Shown: positions 1-11,249 of the stretch, piece after piece
Layout of the letters: the number at the start of each line of letters is the position of its first letter
Position numbering within the stretch: position 1 is the first letter of the stretch
Source: Paratinospora sagittata
Taxonomy: Eukaryota > Streptophyta > Magnoliopsida > Ranunculales > Menispermaceae
Reading direction: 5' to 3'
DNA length: 64,000 nucleotides
Assembly: GCA_035771175.1 (NCBI GenBank)
Contig: CM069613.1
Span: forward strand, 3,282,001 to 3,346,000
The notes under the pieces: model-generated
Databases searched by the model: none
Told to the model about the DNA's origin: nothing
Seen by the model: only the letters and a program-made list of their open reading frames with translations
Position numbers and translations under genes: made by a program

Positions 1-2898
1 CTTCAGTTGTCGGGACGCATATGCAACCACTTGGCCTTCTTGCATTAGCACGGCACCTAAGCCTTGGAGAGAGGCGTCGGTGTATAATGAAAATCCAATT
101 GCATTTCTTGGAGTGATAAGTACAGGTGCTGTCGTGAGGCGTTTCTTCAATTCCTGAAATGATGCTTCACAGGCGGAATTCCAGATAAAACGCACGTCTT
201 TTCGAGTGAGCTTGGTCATAGGTTCAGCAATCTTTGAGAAATCCTTGATGAAGCGTCTGTAATAGCCAGCCAAACCAAGAAAACTCCTAATCTGAGTAAC
301 AGTGGTAGGCTGCTTCCAGTTTAATACGGCTTCAACCTTAGAAGGATCGACCTCAATGCCATTGCCTGAAACCACATGGCCGAGGAATTGAACTCTCTGC
401 GCCCAAAATTCGCACTTACTCAACTTTGCATACAGTTGGTGTCCTTGTAAGGTCTGGAGGACGATCTTCAAATGTAGTTTATGGTCTTCCTCGGTTGAGG
501 AATATATCAAGATGTCGTCCACGAAAACCACCACAAATCGGTCTAAGTATAACCTGAATATGCGATTCATCAAATCCATGAATGCTGCAGGGGCGTTTGT
601 TAGACCAAACGGCATAACTAAGAATTCGTAATGACCGTACCGAGTTCTGAACGCCGTCTTGGTGATGTCCGATTCTCGGATCCGGAGTTGGTGATAACCG
701 GACCGTAAATCAATCTTAGAGAAGTATTTGGCATCTCTAAGTTGGTCGAACAAGTCATTGATCCTGGGCAACGGATATCTGTTCTTGATGGTGACGTTAT
801 TCAACTTGCGATAGTCGATGCAAAGTCGTAACGAACCATCCTTTTTGCGAACAAACAGAACTGGAGCGCCCCAGGGTGATGAACTCTTTCGGATGAAGCC
901 ATTACTCTCTAATTCCTTAAGTTGTTTGTCTAATTCGACCAGTTCAACATTTGACATTCTGTATGGTGGAATTGAGATAGGCCCTGTCCCAGGTATGAGG
1001 TTGATCTCAAAATCGAATTCCCTAACTGGAGGTAGACCAGGAAGGTCATTAAGAAAAACTGTTGGGAATTCAGATACGACTGGAACATCGCGTACTTCAG
1101 GAGGGTACAGAGCTGTTGATTCATTGTCCTTACCAAGAGACAACGCTCGAAGTTGTGACTTGAGAAGGGCAACTGTGGATTTGTGTATCCATGGCCTTGT
1201 CCCCTGAATCTTAACAAACTCTCCTGTAGGCAAAGTTAACTGAACTTGCTTGTTCATACAGTCGATCTTTGCATTCAGTGGTGCCAGCCAGTCCATGCCG
1301 AGGATGATGTCGAAGTCTTCAAAATCCATCACAAAAAGATCGGCATATATTATCTGTTCGGACATTCGAAGCTCACATCGAGAACACTGCAAATTCACGT
1401 CAGTACCCGATCCGAACGGTGATGTGACATGGAGTGTGATGTTTGTGGGTTCAGGATGCAGGCCTAAATGTCTTACCAATGCTGATGATATAAAAGAATG
1501 CGTAGCACCTGAATCAAACAAAACATGCACCATGGTATTGAACAAAGGAAAGGTACCTTCGACGACATTATTGTCTGGGAGGGGTTGGTGAGCGAGGGCA
1601 TATGCTCGGCCCTGATTCCGTGGACCTTGGTTCTGCTGGGTCTGCCTGGGTTGGGAATTAGCAGCAGGTGGTGCTTGTTGGACTGGAATAGCAGGAATAG
1701 GTTGCTGAAGGTGCGGACAAAGATGTTTGACATGGCCCTTCTGGCCGCAGTTGTAACAAGTCGGCCTGTACTGCTGATGGTTTTGCTGGCCATTCTGATT
1801 ATTGTGCTGGCCTTGTTGATTGTGGTGTCGGCCACCACCTCTGCCATTGCCGTTGCTACGGCCACCTCGTCCATAACGACCGCCACGGCCATGATTTCGG
1901 AAACCCTGGTGGTTAGAGTTAAAAGGTTCAGCCGCAGGTGTTGTGTCTTCATTCTTCGAAACCGGGGCTGGGAGGGCTGGGTTGTGATTGTAGTAGGGCT
2001 TTTTCCTGTTGCCCTGTTGTGAGCCTTGTGGGGAAAATTGTGCAGGTCGTTTGCCCTTATTCATTCGCTGTTCTTGTAAGAGCTTCTCTTGTTCAAAGTT
2101 CATGGCCTTGTCAACCACCTCCTTGTAAATCTTGATGTCCAAGATCGATAAGGCTTGCCGAATGTCATGGCGAAGGCCATTATAAAATTTCTCGGACTTA
2201 TCTCGCTCCGTTGAGATGGTGGAGAGAGAGTAGACAGATAATTCTTTGAATTTTCCAGCATATTCTCTGACGGTCATGGTGCCCTGATATAACTTAGCAA
2301 ATTCCTGGCGTTTCTGCTTTGTCACCGCGCTGGGAAAATACTCATCAATAAACATTGACTCAAACTGTTGCCAAGTCATATCTGCTATATTGACCCGTGG
2401 GTCTTCTTTCACTGTGAGCCAGCATTTGTTTGCTCCACCAACAAGTTGGTAAGTTGCTAGTGGAATTTTGCGAGTCTCATCGACTCCCATGGCATCAAGA
2501 GCCTTCTTTGACTCATCTAGCCACTTTTGCACCTCATCAGGATCAATGGTGCCATTGAAAGTAAGAGGTTGTAGTCGCTTGTATTTAGTAATCTGATCGG
2601 TTTGAGCTTCCGACCCAAATTTTATAGGTGCTTGTACCGTGGCAACCTGACTGGCTGCAGTCTCACGAACGGCAGTTTGAACAGTGACCTTCATTGCCTC
2701 AATAAATCCAGCGAAGAAGGTTTCAATGCTTGAAGGCATGGCAAAGGGTGCGGGTGGTGGTGGTATTGCCTGCCCAGATGTAGTGGCAGTGTCGGGTGTG
2801 GCCTGTGCTGTTGTCGGAGGCGACGATTCCTGAATCTCAGGAGGTGCCTCAACTGTGGGACGAACAGTACGTGGTCTTCCTCTCTTCCTGGTTTGCAT
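1..2898 (-). CDS. Ty3/gypsy gag-pol polyprotein, partial (runs off left edge)
   Basis: The frame reads open for 966 codons from an ATG at 2898 to base 1, so the protein is cut by the window edge. It starts with a basic stretch ([10 protein letters not shown]). Next come a retrotransposon gag domain, a Gly/Asn/Gln-rich linker and a CCHC zinc knuckle ([14 protein letters not shown], near residue 382). Then follow an aspartic protease ([12 protein letters not shown], near 456), reverse transcriptase ([14 protein letters not shown] near 793) and the first residues of RNase H ([10 protein letters not shown], near 937). The rest of RNase H, the integrase and the 3' LTR must lie to the left of the window. 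The RT motifs look like Tekay/Del-type chromovirus, which is an inference without a tree. No internal stop was seen, so this copy may be young. Its LTR, PBS and an extra ORF lie upstream on the same strand. Confidence 0.9.
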   Translation of the reverse strand, partial: MQTRKRGRPRTVRPTVEAPPEIQESSPPTTAQATPDTATTSGQAIPPPPAPFAMPSSIETFFAGFIEAMKVTVQTAVRETAASQVATVQAPIKFGSEAQTDQITKYKRLQPLTFNGTIDPDEVQKWLDESKKALDAMGVDETRKIPLATYQLVGGANKCWLTVKEDPRVNIADMTWQQFESMFIDEYFPSAVTKQKRQEFAKLYQGTMTVREYAGKFKELSVYSLSTISTERDKSEKFYNGLRHDIRQALSILDIKIYKEVVDKAMNFEQEKLLQEQRMNKGKRPAQFSPQGSQQGNRKKPYYNHNPALPAPVSKNEDTTPAAEPFNSNHQGFRNHGRGGRYGRGGRSNGNGRGGGRHHNQQGQHNNQNGQQNHQQYRPTCYNCGQKGHVKHLCPHLQQPIPAIPVQQAPPAANSQPRQTQQNQGPRNQGRAYALAHQPLPDNNVVEGTFPLFNTMVHVLFDSGATHSFISSALVRHLGLHPEPTNITLHVTSPFGSGTDVNLQCSRCELRMSEQIIYADLFVMDFEDFDIILGMDWLAPLNAKIDCMNKQVQLTLPTGEFVKIQGTRPWIHKSTVALLKSQLRALSLGKDNESTALYPPEVRDVPVVSEFPTVFLNDLPGLPPVREFDFEINLIPGTGPISIPPYRMSNVELVELDKQLKELESNGFIRKSSSPWGAPVLFVRKKDGSLRLCIDYRKLNNVTIKNRYPLPRINDLFDQLRDAKYFSKIDLRSGYHQLRIRESDITKTAFRTRYGHYEFLVMPFGLTNAPAAFMDLMNRIFRLYLDRFVVVFVDDILIYSSTEEDHKLHLKIVLQTLQGHQLYAKLSKCEFWAQRVQFLGHVVSGNGIEVDPSKVEAVLNWKQPTTVTQIRSFLGLAGYYRRFIKDFSKIAEPMTKLTRKDVRFIWNSACEASFQELKKRLTTAPVLITPRNAIGFSLYTDASLQGLGAVLMQEGQVVAYASRQLK

Positions 2899-3298
2899 TT
2901 TCTCACTGGCAAGGAGAAAAGAAAACCAAGATTAAGAAACTGTAGTCAAGTATAATGTTATAGTATGCTCAGCAACAATTTCGAGAGTACTGTAATATTA
3001 AAATCACCTATTTTTCTAAGTAGAGTGTAAAGTTGTTGAGGAATCAAAGAATCTTATATATCTCGTATGTGTGGCCATGGTGTAAAAACAAACAAGGTTA
3101 GAATGTTTATATAATAAGTAGAAAACTTTGCAAGTATTTAAAAAAAAAATTTGTTTTGGTGTTCGTGAACATACAAATATTTTCTTGAAAATCCATACGA
3201 GTCATAAGAATTCTAAGATGTGCCTCGGTAAATATCCTGATCTAACGTTCTAACGCAATCTTATGCATTCATACACTTACTCTGAGTCTGTTCAATTA

Positions 3299-3585
3299 TT
3301 ATCCAAGTTCATGTGTCCCATACCACATGAATTTAGCAATAAGGGTGTCAACCAAGTTAAGTTGTATGAACACGGTCTCTAAAAACATTGGCTGAATAGA
3401 AGTTCACGAATAGTATCGTCCAAATTTACTCGTCCCATACCGTGTAAACTTAGTGATAATATTAGTAATGCAACTTTCTCCAAATGTTTCTTTTCACACA
3501 AGGTCATGGGTTTTCGTACTTCCACATTTTATTTAGTATCATCCAATTTTGGTGTGTCCCATACCACTCCAAAGTTAGTGATACA
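3299..3585 (-). repeat. three degenerate copies of a ~45-bp motif in the ORF1-gag spacer
   Basis: The 780-bp spacer between the upstream ORF and gag (2899-3677) has no convincing ORF. It carries three diverged copies of a motif with the core GTCCCATACC, at about 3299-3345, 3413-3460 and 3536-3585. Each is preceded by ATC-TCCAA and followed by a TTAG-GATA-like end. The copies are roughly 115-125 bp apart. Confidence 0.6.
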
Positions 3586-3677
3586 AAAGAAAGAATGGTT
3601 GTAAGTCGGCCCGCCAAAGATAGTCTTAAACAAAACATTTCATTCATATATAATAGAAAAATTTATATTGCCAGTAA

Positions 3678-5270
3678 TCAATTTTGACGTTCTTGCCTAC
3701 CACCATTTCTTCGAGATCTACTGTTATGTACAGAATGACTACTAACAGAAGGTTGAGAGTTTGCCCGCTCTGCGTTGGGGTTTTGCAAACGAGTTAATAC
3801 AAGATTGTGGCTCTCTTTCAGTGCAGCAATATTGGATGCCATTTCATCTAACCGTTCAAGTAGGTTAGTCGGTTGTCCCATTGGTGGTTGATGGGTTGGT
3901 TGTCTCGTAGGTGAAGGGTAGGCCATAGGCATTTGAGGAAAGTATTGGTTGTAGGGGCGATTCATAGGTGGAATGTAGTTGTATTGAGTGTGCGGAGATC
4001 CCCTAACCGGAACCCCTTGGATAATTTGGTTTGTTTGAGATGAAAAAGTTGGAAACAATGGGCTCATTGGAATGTTTGGTCCTCCAAGATTTGGTGAGGC
4101 CCAGTACTGTTGTTGTTGGTTTACAGCAACTTGTGGAACGGGCTGATACTGTACCGCAGAAGGTGGAAATCTTTGGTACGAAGTGCTGCCTTGAGTTGGC
4201 ACGTTCCAAGTTGGTGGATTTGCTTGTGGACCTTGTCTATCATGACTTTGTAGTGGCGAATTTAGTGTGGCATATAATTCTTCATCAGTAAGTGGTGGAT
4301 CAATTGGATCAGTATTCAGGGCTGGGTTTGATGTAGGATTGGGATTTGGATCATTATTTGGGCCGTCTGGGACAGGCATCTTGCGTCGACATTTGCGAAG
4401 GCAACGCCCGTGCTTGTCCCTCATTCGTTCGGCATTTCTGTTTGTCGTGCCGAATACCTCTTCGTCAGTTACCCCTCCACTTGTGCCATAGGTCTTGAAG
4501 ATAGAGGATGTTGTAACTGGTTCAGTGATCAGCTTTGACGTTCCATCGAAAGTGTCAACGTTGGCCTCGTGAAGTATCCTCATAATCAAGATTCCGTAGC
4601 CGAGGAATTCCTTCTTTAAAGGGTTTTGAATCACTCTCAACATTTGTTGGATGATGATGTGTGGTAGAGAGACTTTTATGTTCTTCTCTATGCAATACAG
4701 CACAAGGAGTTGGGCCCTTGACATAGTGCCCCTAGTGCCCCTTTCTGGCAAGATGTTGCCGTATACAATCTTTCCGAGGCCGACAAGAGATGGCTTAAGA
4801 TGATTGTTTGGGAGGTTGGTGTATGTTGATTGAGTATATGGCTCTTTGGCGAGGGAATTGAACAGTTGTGCATTAGATTCTGCGATCGCTGCAACTGTCT
4901 GGGGGTCATGTGGATCAATAATCAGTTCTTCAATCGGAATCTCCAAAAGGCGAGCAATAATATCGATATTGATAGGAATTGTTGTTCCCATGATTGTTGT
5001 CTCTAAGTGAGGGCTGATCGCATCGCCGTGAAGTCCCACATAATTCATGGCTTCATAGAAGGATCTAACCAAGTTGTAAGAGACTTGACCCTCAACCTTG
5101 GTTATATTTAACTAATCCAGTGTTGCGAGTTTGTCATGAAGGATCGGACGGAGGCAGAGATCGCTATTGTCGATGCTCCTCATGGTCACAATCTCTCTTT
5201 TGGACAATTCCGTTAGTCTAGTGGGAATTGGTTCCCTACTAGTAGAAGTTGTTCCCTCCCTTGAGGTCAT
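3678..5270 (-). pseudogene. extra retrotransposon ORF upstream of gag (plant transposon protein-like), one in-frame stop
   Basis: The frame runs from an ATG at 5270 to a stop at 3678 (531 codons including the stop). It is broken once by a TAG at 5114-5112 with similar-looking coding sequence on both sides. The N-terminal ~290 residues form a mixed alpha-type domain (motifs VRSFYEAMNYVG, IPINIDIIARLLEIP, GYGILIMRIL). This resembles the 'putative plant transposon protein' domain often found in plant retroelement ORFs; that match is from memory. A short basic patch (RCLRKCRRK) follows, then a long Pro/Gln/Asn-rich tail and a final basic Ser/Arg-rich end. It lies between the primer binding site and gag on the same strand. 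That position recalls the extra ORF of Ogre-type elements, but no homology to Ogre ORF1 is claimed. Function is unknown. Confidence 0.7.
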
Positions 5271-5870
5271 TCTTGTGCTGAAAGGAAAATAAATTTGTGT
5301 GAAAGACACAAAATATATTCCTAATATTTTTAAGAGTTATGTCTTGTCTTCTAGACATTATTTTCGAGTTTTCTGTTGATATTTATGCCATCATGAAATT
5401 TTCTTCATTAGTGATTTGATGCATATATGTCTTATTCACCTATGAATGTATAGACATATCTCATCATAAATATGTATATAGTTTTCATAAAGCAACTATA
5501 TATATATATATATATATTTGAATTTTATACTATATAGAAATCATATATAGTTATTTTTAATCCTAACTATATATGGAAGTCATATCTATATAGTTTTAGA
5601 TATATCAAATAGTAAATTTTTATTTTATTTTATTTTATTTTATTTTATTTTATTTTTTATTTTTTTTTCTTTCGAATAAAGAATTTTCGAAAAATTTAAT
5701 TTAATAATTTTTTTTTTTATACGTACCTCCTATACCCTAATGTATATAGATACATATATTCAATAATAACTACACATATAGTTTCTAATAAATTATGACT
5801 ATATGTATATTTAAATCAACTATAATTTCTTTCCCTAATTTGGTGGACTTGGGCGGGCCGTGGACCGTAC
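5271..5870 (-). other. AT-rich untranslated leader of the gypsy element
   Basis: No ORF is supported here. The stretch holds TA-rich runs and an (ATTTT)n microsatellite at about 5616-5668. Its position between the primer binding site and the first ORF marks it as element leader. Confidence 0.55.
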
Positions 5871-5882
5871 GCTCTGATACCA
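5871..5882 (-). other. primer binding site (initiator tRNA-Met)
   Basis: On the minus strand this reads TGGTATCAGAGC, the standard plant LTR-retrotransposon PBS complementary to the 3' end of initiator tRNA-Met. It lies 5 bp inside the LTR edge at 5888 and fixes the element's orientation. Confidence 0.9.
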
Positions 5883-6943
5883 TTAAATGTCACACCCCGC
5901 CCGGACGCGCCTAAACCGGCGGTACACTCACGGACGGGGCGTGCATTTGGAACAATCATAATGGTAATAACAGAGTGCACAGCGGAAATACAGTACACAG
6001 TACAAATCTGATTTCATATAATTCAGAATACTTTTGTACATAAAATGGTCAAGGGAACATACTCCCAAAGTCCCTAATGAATCATACAAAGGGTACAAAA
6101 TATGGGCCCCATAACCTGCACCCAGTCCACCCTAATTTCCTGTGAAAGATTTGATAATATTGGAGTGAGCTTAACGCGCTCAGTGGGTAAATAGTGCATG
6201 AGTATAACAATTAATAAAGCATACTTCAATATCAAATATCTTAAATACACATGTAAGCATCATAATCAATCAATATGTATGTATGCATGACACCGTCACG
6301 TATTAATGGTTTGATGAGCGTACATCGCCTGAATTCATGTACAGGAACGATGCTCTGAATTCACGTACTGATGTCCCTCCCCGGATGTAGCCGGGTTCTC
6401 ATGTACGTCATTCTCCAGAGAAATATAATGAATAGTGAGCAATGCTTCTAACTATTCTATGAGTCATAAACCATATACGTCCCTAGGTGGTGATATGTAT
6501 GATGCCAATGCATGAACTGGTCTAGTCTACTGGTCTGGTCTTTCTTGACATTTAGACTGACTTTGGCAACGTCTAGTGAACCTTATCAGGGTCGGTATCA
6601 CGACGTGCAAAGTTATAACATTCAGGTCATAACATTATTGACATAATGCAGTGTAAATGAATAGTAGACATAATAATAATTGAATGTAAACTTTAATAAA
6701 AGTTATAAAACACGCAAACCTATGTGTCGTTCCCCACCTTCAGATCTGGTGCTTTTCTCCGGACAGAACTTCGTTGCACCGCTTTCAGATCTGGCGCTTT
6801 CCTCCGGACAGAATTTTGTTGCACCGCACCGAGAGTCTCGATTAGAGAGTCTCAAAAACTAAAAACTTAGAAAGCGTGGAAAGGAGAAGAAAAATCACAA
6901 GAGAAGGTGATTTGGTGTGAGAAATGAGAAATGAGGAGGTTTC

Positions 6944-6950
6944 TTATATA
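6944..6950 (-). promoter_or_regulatory. LTR TATA box
   Basis: The minus strand reads CTCTATATAAGAAACC, a good plant TATA box inside the LTR. Transcription would start about 30 bp downstream, near 6915, making the palindrome array promoter-proximal U3. Confidence 0.6.
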
Positions 6951-6960
6951 GAGATTTTTG

Positions 6961-7105
6961 CGCCTGAACGTTCTGGCGGGCGCCTGAACGTTCTGGCGGG
7001 CGCCTGAACGTTCTGGCATGCCGCCTGAACGTTCTGGCATGCCGCCTGAACGTTCTGGCAGGCGCCTGAACGTTCTGGCAGGCGCCTGAACGTTCGGGCG
7101 TTGCC
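6961..7105 (-). repeat. seven-copy 20-21 bp array with GAACGTTC palindromes
   Basis: Unit starts are at 6961, 6981, 7001, 7022, 7043, 7063 and 7083. Each unit contains CCTGAACGTTCTGG or a one-base variant. The core tGAAcgTTCt matches the heat-shock element pattern nGAAnnTTCn and also contains an ACGT core. The array ends 10 bp upstream of the LTR TATA box. A regulatory role is inferred from position and motif only. Confidence 0.85.
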
Positions 7106-7257
7106 CAAATAGTAAAAATTTCAAATAGTAAATTTTTTAATTTTATTATTATTATTTTTTTTGTGAAATACATGGTATTACACTTTAAATGTTGTAAGCA
7201 TTTTTGAGCTTTTACTTGTAATTTTTTGTTAGCCAACTAATTTATTGGTCTCTGACA

Positions 7258-7418
7258 AAAAAAAAACTTGAATAGTCGTCTCAATAATAGTATTTTTCTC
7301 AACTATACAAGCTTCGTAATATAAATTGGGATCCTCTTGTAATATAGTTCTTAATAATGCAATGGTATTTGTTGTATAGTTCTAATTTTTTTTTTATGCT
7401 TCTTGAGATTAAATCTAT
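7258..7418. other. short AT-rich host sequence between two elements
   Basis: No gene is seen. The last 8 bases (AAATCTAT, 7411-7418) are the left target duplication of the LINE that follows. Confidence 0.5.
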
Positions 7419-10400
7419 AAGAAGATGTTATGGAGGGATCTTAATAAGAATGTTTTTGATATGAGTGAGCCTTGGATTATTGCGGGTGATTTTAATGCGG
7501 TAGTATGTTCCGAAGAAGTTAGTAGTGGGAATGCTGTGGCTCATCATGGCAGCTCTAGTTTTGGAGATTGAATTTTTGATCATGATTTGCTGGACATGGG
7601 ATTTTCCGGACAAGCCTATACTTGGAGTAGGGGTATAGGGGATCAGTTTAAGGGAGCTCGCCTGGATCGAGTTTTATGTAATCTAGCTTGGAGGCATATG
7701 TTTGAGGACGCTAAAGTGATTCACCTTCCTAAACATCACTCCGACCATGTTCCTATCTTGGTTCGTTTAAAGGGTTCAAGTGCCACTGTGAGGCCAACGC
7801 AGTTTAAATTTCAGGCAGCTTGGCTGACTCATCCGGGATTTTACAATGTCATTAAGGAGAATTGGAGTCGTGACCGATCTTTGGACACAAATAATCGGCA
7901 TATAGCCTCGGTTCTTACTTCATGGAATAGTACCGTGTTTGGGAGTATTTCTAGGAGGAAGAAGAGGCTTTGGGCGAGACTTGCAGGCACTCAACGTGTC
8001 TTATCTAAACACCCTACACACCGTATTCATCTTTTGGAGTCTAAGCTTAAGAAGGAGCTGGACCTTGTTCTGTATCAAGAAGAACTTTTGTGGTTCCAGA
8101 AATCTAGAGCCGACTGGATCCTTTCGGGTGACCGCAATACCAAGTTCTATCACGCTACTACAGTCATTCGTCGGAGCAGGAATGTCATTGAGAGGTTAAA
8201 AGGTGCAGATGGAAATTGGGTTTCAGATTCAGCTCAGTTGAAGCATCTAATTCAAGATTTTTATATCAGGCTATTTTCAAAAGAACCTTGCGGGGATATG
8301 TCTGATTTTCCTAAAGGGGGCTTTCCAATTCTAGATGGTGTTGTCATGGCAAGGATTCATCAGCCCTTTGAGATTGAAGAGATTCGTCAGGCTTTATTTG
8401 AGATGGCTCCCTTCAAAGCGCCAGGCCCGGATGGTATTCATGCAGGTTTTTATCAACGTCTTTGGCCTACAGTGGGGCCTTCTGTCTACAAGCTTGTTCA
8501 AGACTTTTGGGTGTCAGGAAAGCTTCCAGATGGGATCAATGATACTCTGTTGGTATTAGTATCGAAGGTCCAGCATCTTGAATTATTGACCCAGCTTAGA
8601 CCTATAAGTCTCTGCAACGTGGGCTATAAAGTGATTACAAAAGCTATGACAAATAGGCTAAAGATGATCCTCCCTAGTCTTATTTCTCCCAACCAAAGCA
8701 GCTTTGTTCCTGGTCGCCAAATTACAGATAATGTCATTGTGTATCAAGAAGTCATTCATTCAATGAGAACTAAGAAGAGTGGTGTATCTCATATGGCAAT
8801 TAAGATTGATCTTGAAAAGGCCTATGATCGATTATCTTGGGATTTTATTGAAGACTCGTTGAAGGAGATTGGTCTTGGTGATGGGTGGATCCGAAATGTG
8901 ATGCATTGTGTCTCATCCTCTAGGATGTCGATTGTCTGGAATGGGGATCTTTTGGATTGTTTCTTTCCTGAGCGCGGAGTTCGGCAAGGGGATGCAATTT
9001 CGCCTTATCTTTTTGTTCTGTGTATTGAAAGATTGGGTCATTTGATTAATGGGGCAGTGGAGCGAAAGGAATGGAAACCCATACAGCTTTCTCGTAATGG
9101 TCCTTCTATCTCTCACCTTTTCTTTGCAGATGACATGGTTTTGTTTGCGGAAGCATCTACAGAGCAGATAAAGGTTATTATGAAGTGCCTGGATTTATTT
9201 TGTGCGTGCTCGGGCCAAAGAGTTAACTACCAGAAATCTCATATATTTGTATCTCACAATGTGGAGCTTGCGGTGGCTCAAGACATATCTATTATTTCTG
9301 GTATTCCCCTTACGGACAACTTGGGTCGATATCTTGGTGGTCCCTCCATTCATGGGAGGGTCCGACCTGCTGACTTTCAGTACATCATTGAGAGAGTGAC
9401 TACTCGATTGGAGGGGTGGAAGACAAAATTCTTGTCTTTTGCGGGTAGATTGGTTCTAGGTAAATCGGTGCTTAACTCTATTCCCATGTACATCATGCAG
9501 ACTATGGTGTTACCAATAGGGGTGTGTAATACCATTGATAAATTAGTTCGACGTTTTCTATGGGGAGGATCTAATGAGAAGCAGGGCGTCAACCTCATTA
9601 CATGGGAAATCATCATCAAACCTATGGAGGACGGTGGTCTTGGCATTAAGAGTATGGCTTTTATGAACTTGGCTTTTATGGCCAAATTGGGATGGAGACT
9701 AATTACAGATAAGAATAGCTTTTGGGCCAGAGTTGTTTCCATGAAGCATCTGCATCGGGAAGCTACTATTGATAGGTTGCAGCCTAAGAATGGGGCTTCC
9801 AATGCGTGGCGGGGCATTGTTAAAGTCTCGCCTATTTTACGTAGCGGAGTGCGGGCTCTAGTTCGTAATGGTAAGGACACTCTTTTTTGGCTTGATACAT
9901 GGGTAGGTGAGGTGGCCTTAATCAATATGAAAATGCGGGATTTGAGTTTGGTGGAGATGTATAGGCCTGTCTCAAGCTATTGGGTGAAGGGTTCAGGGTG
10001 GGACTGGAATGCTCTATCAGGTTTACTCCCTTTGGAGGTTGAAAATAAACTTGCTGCTGTGCTTTTATGGGATGAGGAGGAGGTTGCAGATGGCATATGT
10101 TGGGGAGCTTCTAAGAGTGGCATATTAACGGTGACCTCTGCTTATACTATTTCTACTGGAACTCTTATGGGAGATCCTACTTCCCTTTGGAGGATGATTT
10201 GGAAGCTTAAAGTTCCTCAAAGATGCAAGACTTTTTTGTGGATGGTTGCGCATCGAAAGATCATGTGCAATGTTGAGCGGATGAAAAGGGGTTTCACCAT
10301 GACATCTGACTGTATTGAATGTGTGGGATGTATCGAGGATGTTGATCATATTTTTCGAAATTGTTCTAGAGCCGTGCAATTATGGAAGCGTCTATTGCAG

Positions 10401-11249
10401 CCAGTTGAGTATCATCTTCAGAGCAATTTGGATTTCCAAAGCTGGCTTGCTCATAATCTTGCTGGCGTTAATGATTGTAATGTTGACTATGACTGGGCTT
10501 CCTACTTTACAGTTGTCGTGTGGGCTCTTTGGAAATGGAGGAATGATTTAGTTTTTCGTAATCTTCGTTTTCACTTCGAGTATAGCATGGCTTGGCTTAA
10601 AGGGAAAGTGGCTGAAATCATTCATGCTTTTCGAGCCAAAGTGGCGGTCCATGGTGCTGGACTGATAGAGAGGGTGAAGATGGTAGGCTGGTGTGCTCCC
10701 AACCATGGTTGGACTAAGCTTAATACTGATGGATGTCTTAAGAATGCTTCATCGCGAGCAGGGGGTGGCGGTCTTCTCCGTGACTATCGTGGTATGTGGT
10801 TGAGAGGGTTTGTGGCTAATATTGGTTCTTGTACTGCAACTGAAGCTGAATTATGGGCTGCTGTTCATGGCCTATGTCTTGCTTGGGAAGAGGGTCATCG
10901 TTCTATAGTTTTCGAAACAGATTCGGCTATGGTGGCTGGTTGGTTAAAAGGCAACAGTATGCCGCAGCTTAGCCTTTCCAACTTGGTAAATGAGTGTAGA
11001 AGACTCCTTCAGAGAGATTGTATAGTTCAAGTTGAGCACATTTACAGAGAAGGTAATAGAGCAGCAGACTATTTGGCTACTGAGGCTTTGAAGTTTAATC
11101 GGAGAGTGTGTATCTTGTCTTCCCCTCCCCGTGGTTTATTCAATATTTTAAGGGAAGATGCATCTGGGGTTACTTGGCCTAGGAAAGTTCGAGATGTAGT
11201 GTGTTAATTGTTCTTGCTGGGTGTTCCCCCTCTTTACCTTCCAAAAAAA
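7419..11249 (+). mobile_element. L1-type LINE, 5'-truncated, with target duplication
   Basis: The element begins inside the endonuclease domain and ends with a short A-run (11243-11249) after the ORF2 stop. AAATCTAT occurs immediately before (7411-7418) and at the end (11247-11254, overlapping the A-run). This gives an 8-bp target duplication, as expected for target-primed insertion. ORF1 and most of the endonuclease are missing. Confidence 0.85.
7587..11207 (+). CDS. LINE ORF2: endonuclease end, reverse transcriptase, zf-RVT, RNase H
   Basis: This 1,206-codon frame continues upstream in the same frame to 7419, through the endonuclease motif WIIAGDFN. A TGA at 7569-7571, where a Trp codon would fit, separates the two parts. 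The order is: endonuclease C-terminus (TWSRG, SDHVPI), RT with PFKAPGPDG and FADD at residues 513-516, a connecting region, a zf-RVT domain (CIECVGCIEDVDHIF), then RNase H with TDG (Asp 1048), TEAE and ETDS. Reverse transcriptase and RNase H look complete, so the copy is fairly young. It cannot make a complete ORF2 because of the truncation and the stop. The A of the first ATG is only the first Met after that stop, not a natural start. Confidence 0.92.
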   Translation: MLDMGFSGQAYTWSRGIGDQFKGARLDRVLCNLAWRHMFEDAKVIHLPKHHSDHVPILVRLKGSSATVRPTQFKFQAAWLTHPGFYNVIKENWSRDRSLDTNNRHIASVLTSWNSTVFGSISRRKKRLWARLAGTQRVLSKHPTHRIHLLESKLKKELDLVLYQEELLWFQKSRADWILSGDRNTKFYHATTVIRRSRNVIERLKGADGNWVSDSAQLKHLIQDFYIRLFSKEPCGDMSDFPKGGFPILDGVVMARIHQPFEIEEIRQALFEMAPFKAPGPDGIHAGFYQRLWPTVGPSVYKLVQDFWVSGKLPDGINDTLLVLVSKVQHLELLTQLRPISLCNVGYKVITKAMTNRLKMILPSLISPNQSSFVPGRQITDNVIVYQEVIHSMRTKKSGVSHMAIKIDLEKAYDRLSWDFIEDSLKEIGLGDGWIRNVMHCVSSSRMSIVWNGDLLDCFFPERGVRQGDAISPYLFVLCIERLGHLINGAVERKEWKPIQLSRNGPSISHLFFADDMVLFAEASTEQIKVIMKCLDLFCACSGQRVNYQKSHIFVSHNVELAVAQDISIISGIPLTDNLGRYLGGPSIHGRVRPADFQYIIERVTTRLEGWKTKFLSFAGRLVLGKSVLNSIPMYIMQTMVLPIGVCNTIDKLVRRFLWGGSNEKQGVNLITWEIIIKPMEDGGLGIKSMAFMNLAFMAKLGWRLITDKNSFWARVVSMKHLHREATIDRLQPKNGASNAWRGIVKVSPILRSGVRALVRNGKDTLFWLDTWVGEVALINMKMRDLSLVEMYRPVSSYWVKGSGWDWNALSGLLPLEVENKLAAVLLWDEEEVADGICWGASKSGILTVTSAYTISTGTLMGDPTSLWRMIWKLKVPQRCKTFLWMVAHRKIMCNVERMKRGFTMTSDCIECVGCIEDVDHIFRNCSRAVQLWKRLLQPVEYHLQSNLDFQSWLAHNLAGVNDCNVDYDWASYFTVVVWALWKWRNDLVFRNLRFHFEYSMAWLKGKVAEIIHAFRAKVAVHGAGLIERVKMVGWCAPNHGWTKLNTDGCLKNASSRAGGGGLLRDYRGMWLRGFVANIGSCTATEAELWAAVHGLCLAWEEGHRSIVFETDSAMVAGWLKGNSMPQLSLSNLVNECRRLLQRDCIVQVEHIYREGNRAADYLATEALKFNRRVCILSSPPRGLFNILREDASGVTWPRKVRDVVC

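Larger units (their letters stand above)
5888..7257 (-). mobile_element. 5' LTR of the minus-strand Ty3/gypsy element
   Basis: The inner edge at 5888 (TGTCACACC on the plus strand) is fixed by the adjacent PBS. The outer edge at 7257 (CTGACA) is my best choice because it gives matching TGTCA...TGACA ends, for a length of 1,370 bp. The LTR holds a minus-strand TATA box (6944-6950), a seven-copy palindromic array (6961-7105) and a 45-bp direct repeat (about 6739-6783 and 6784-6826). The partner LTR is outside the window, so the outer edge and target duplication cannot be confirmed. Confidence 0.7.

Noticed and set aside
2691..2912. 73-codon minus-strand ORF rich in His/Arg
   Set aside because: It is an out-of-frame shadow of the gag N-terminus.
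6961..7105. Regular short palindromic repeats resembling a CRISPR array
   Set aside because: The units abut with no unique spacers, and they lie in an LTR of a plant genome beside a TATA box.
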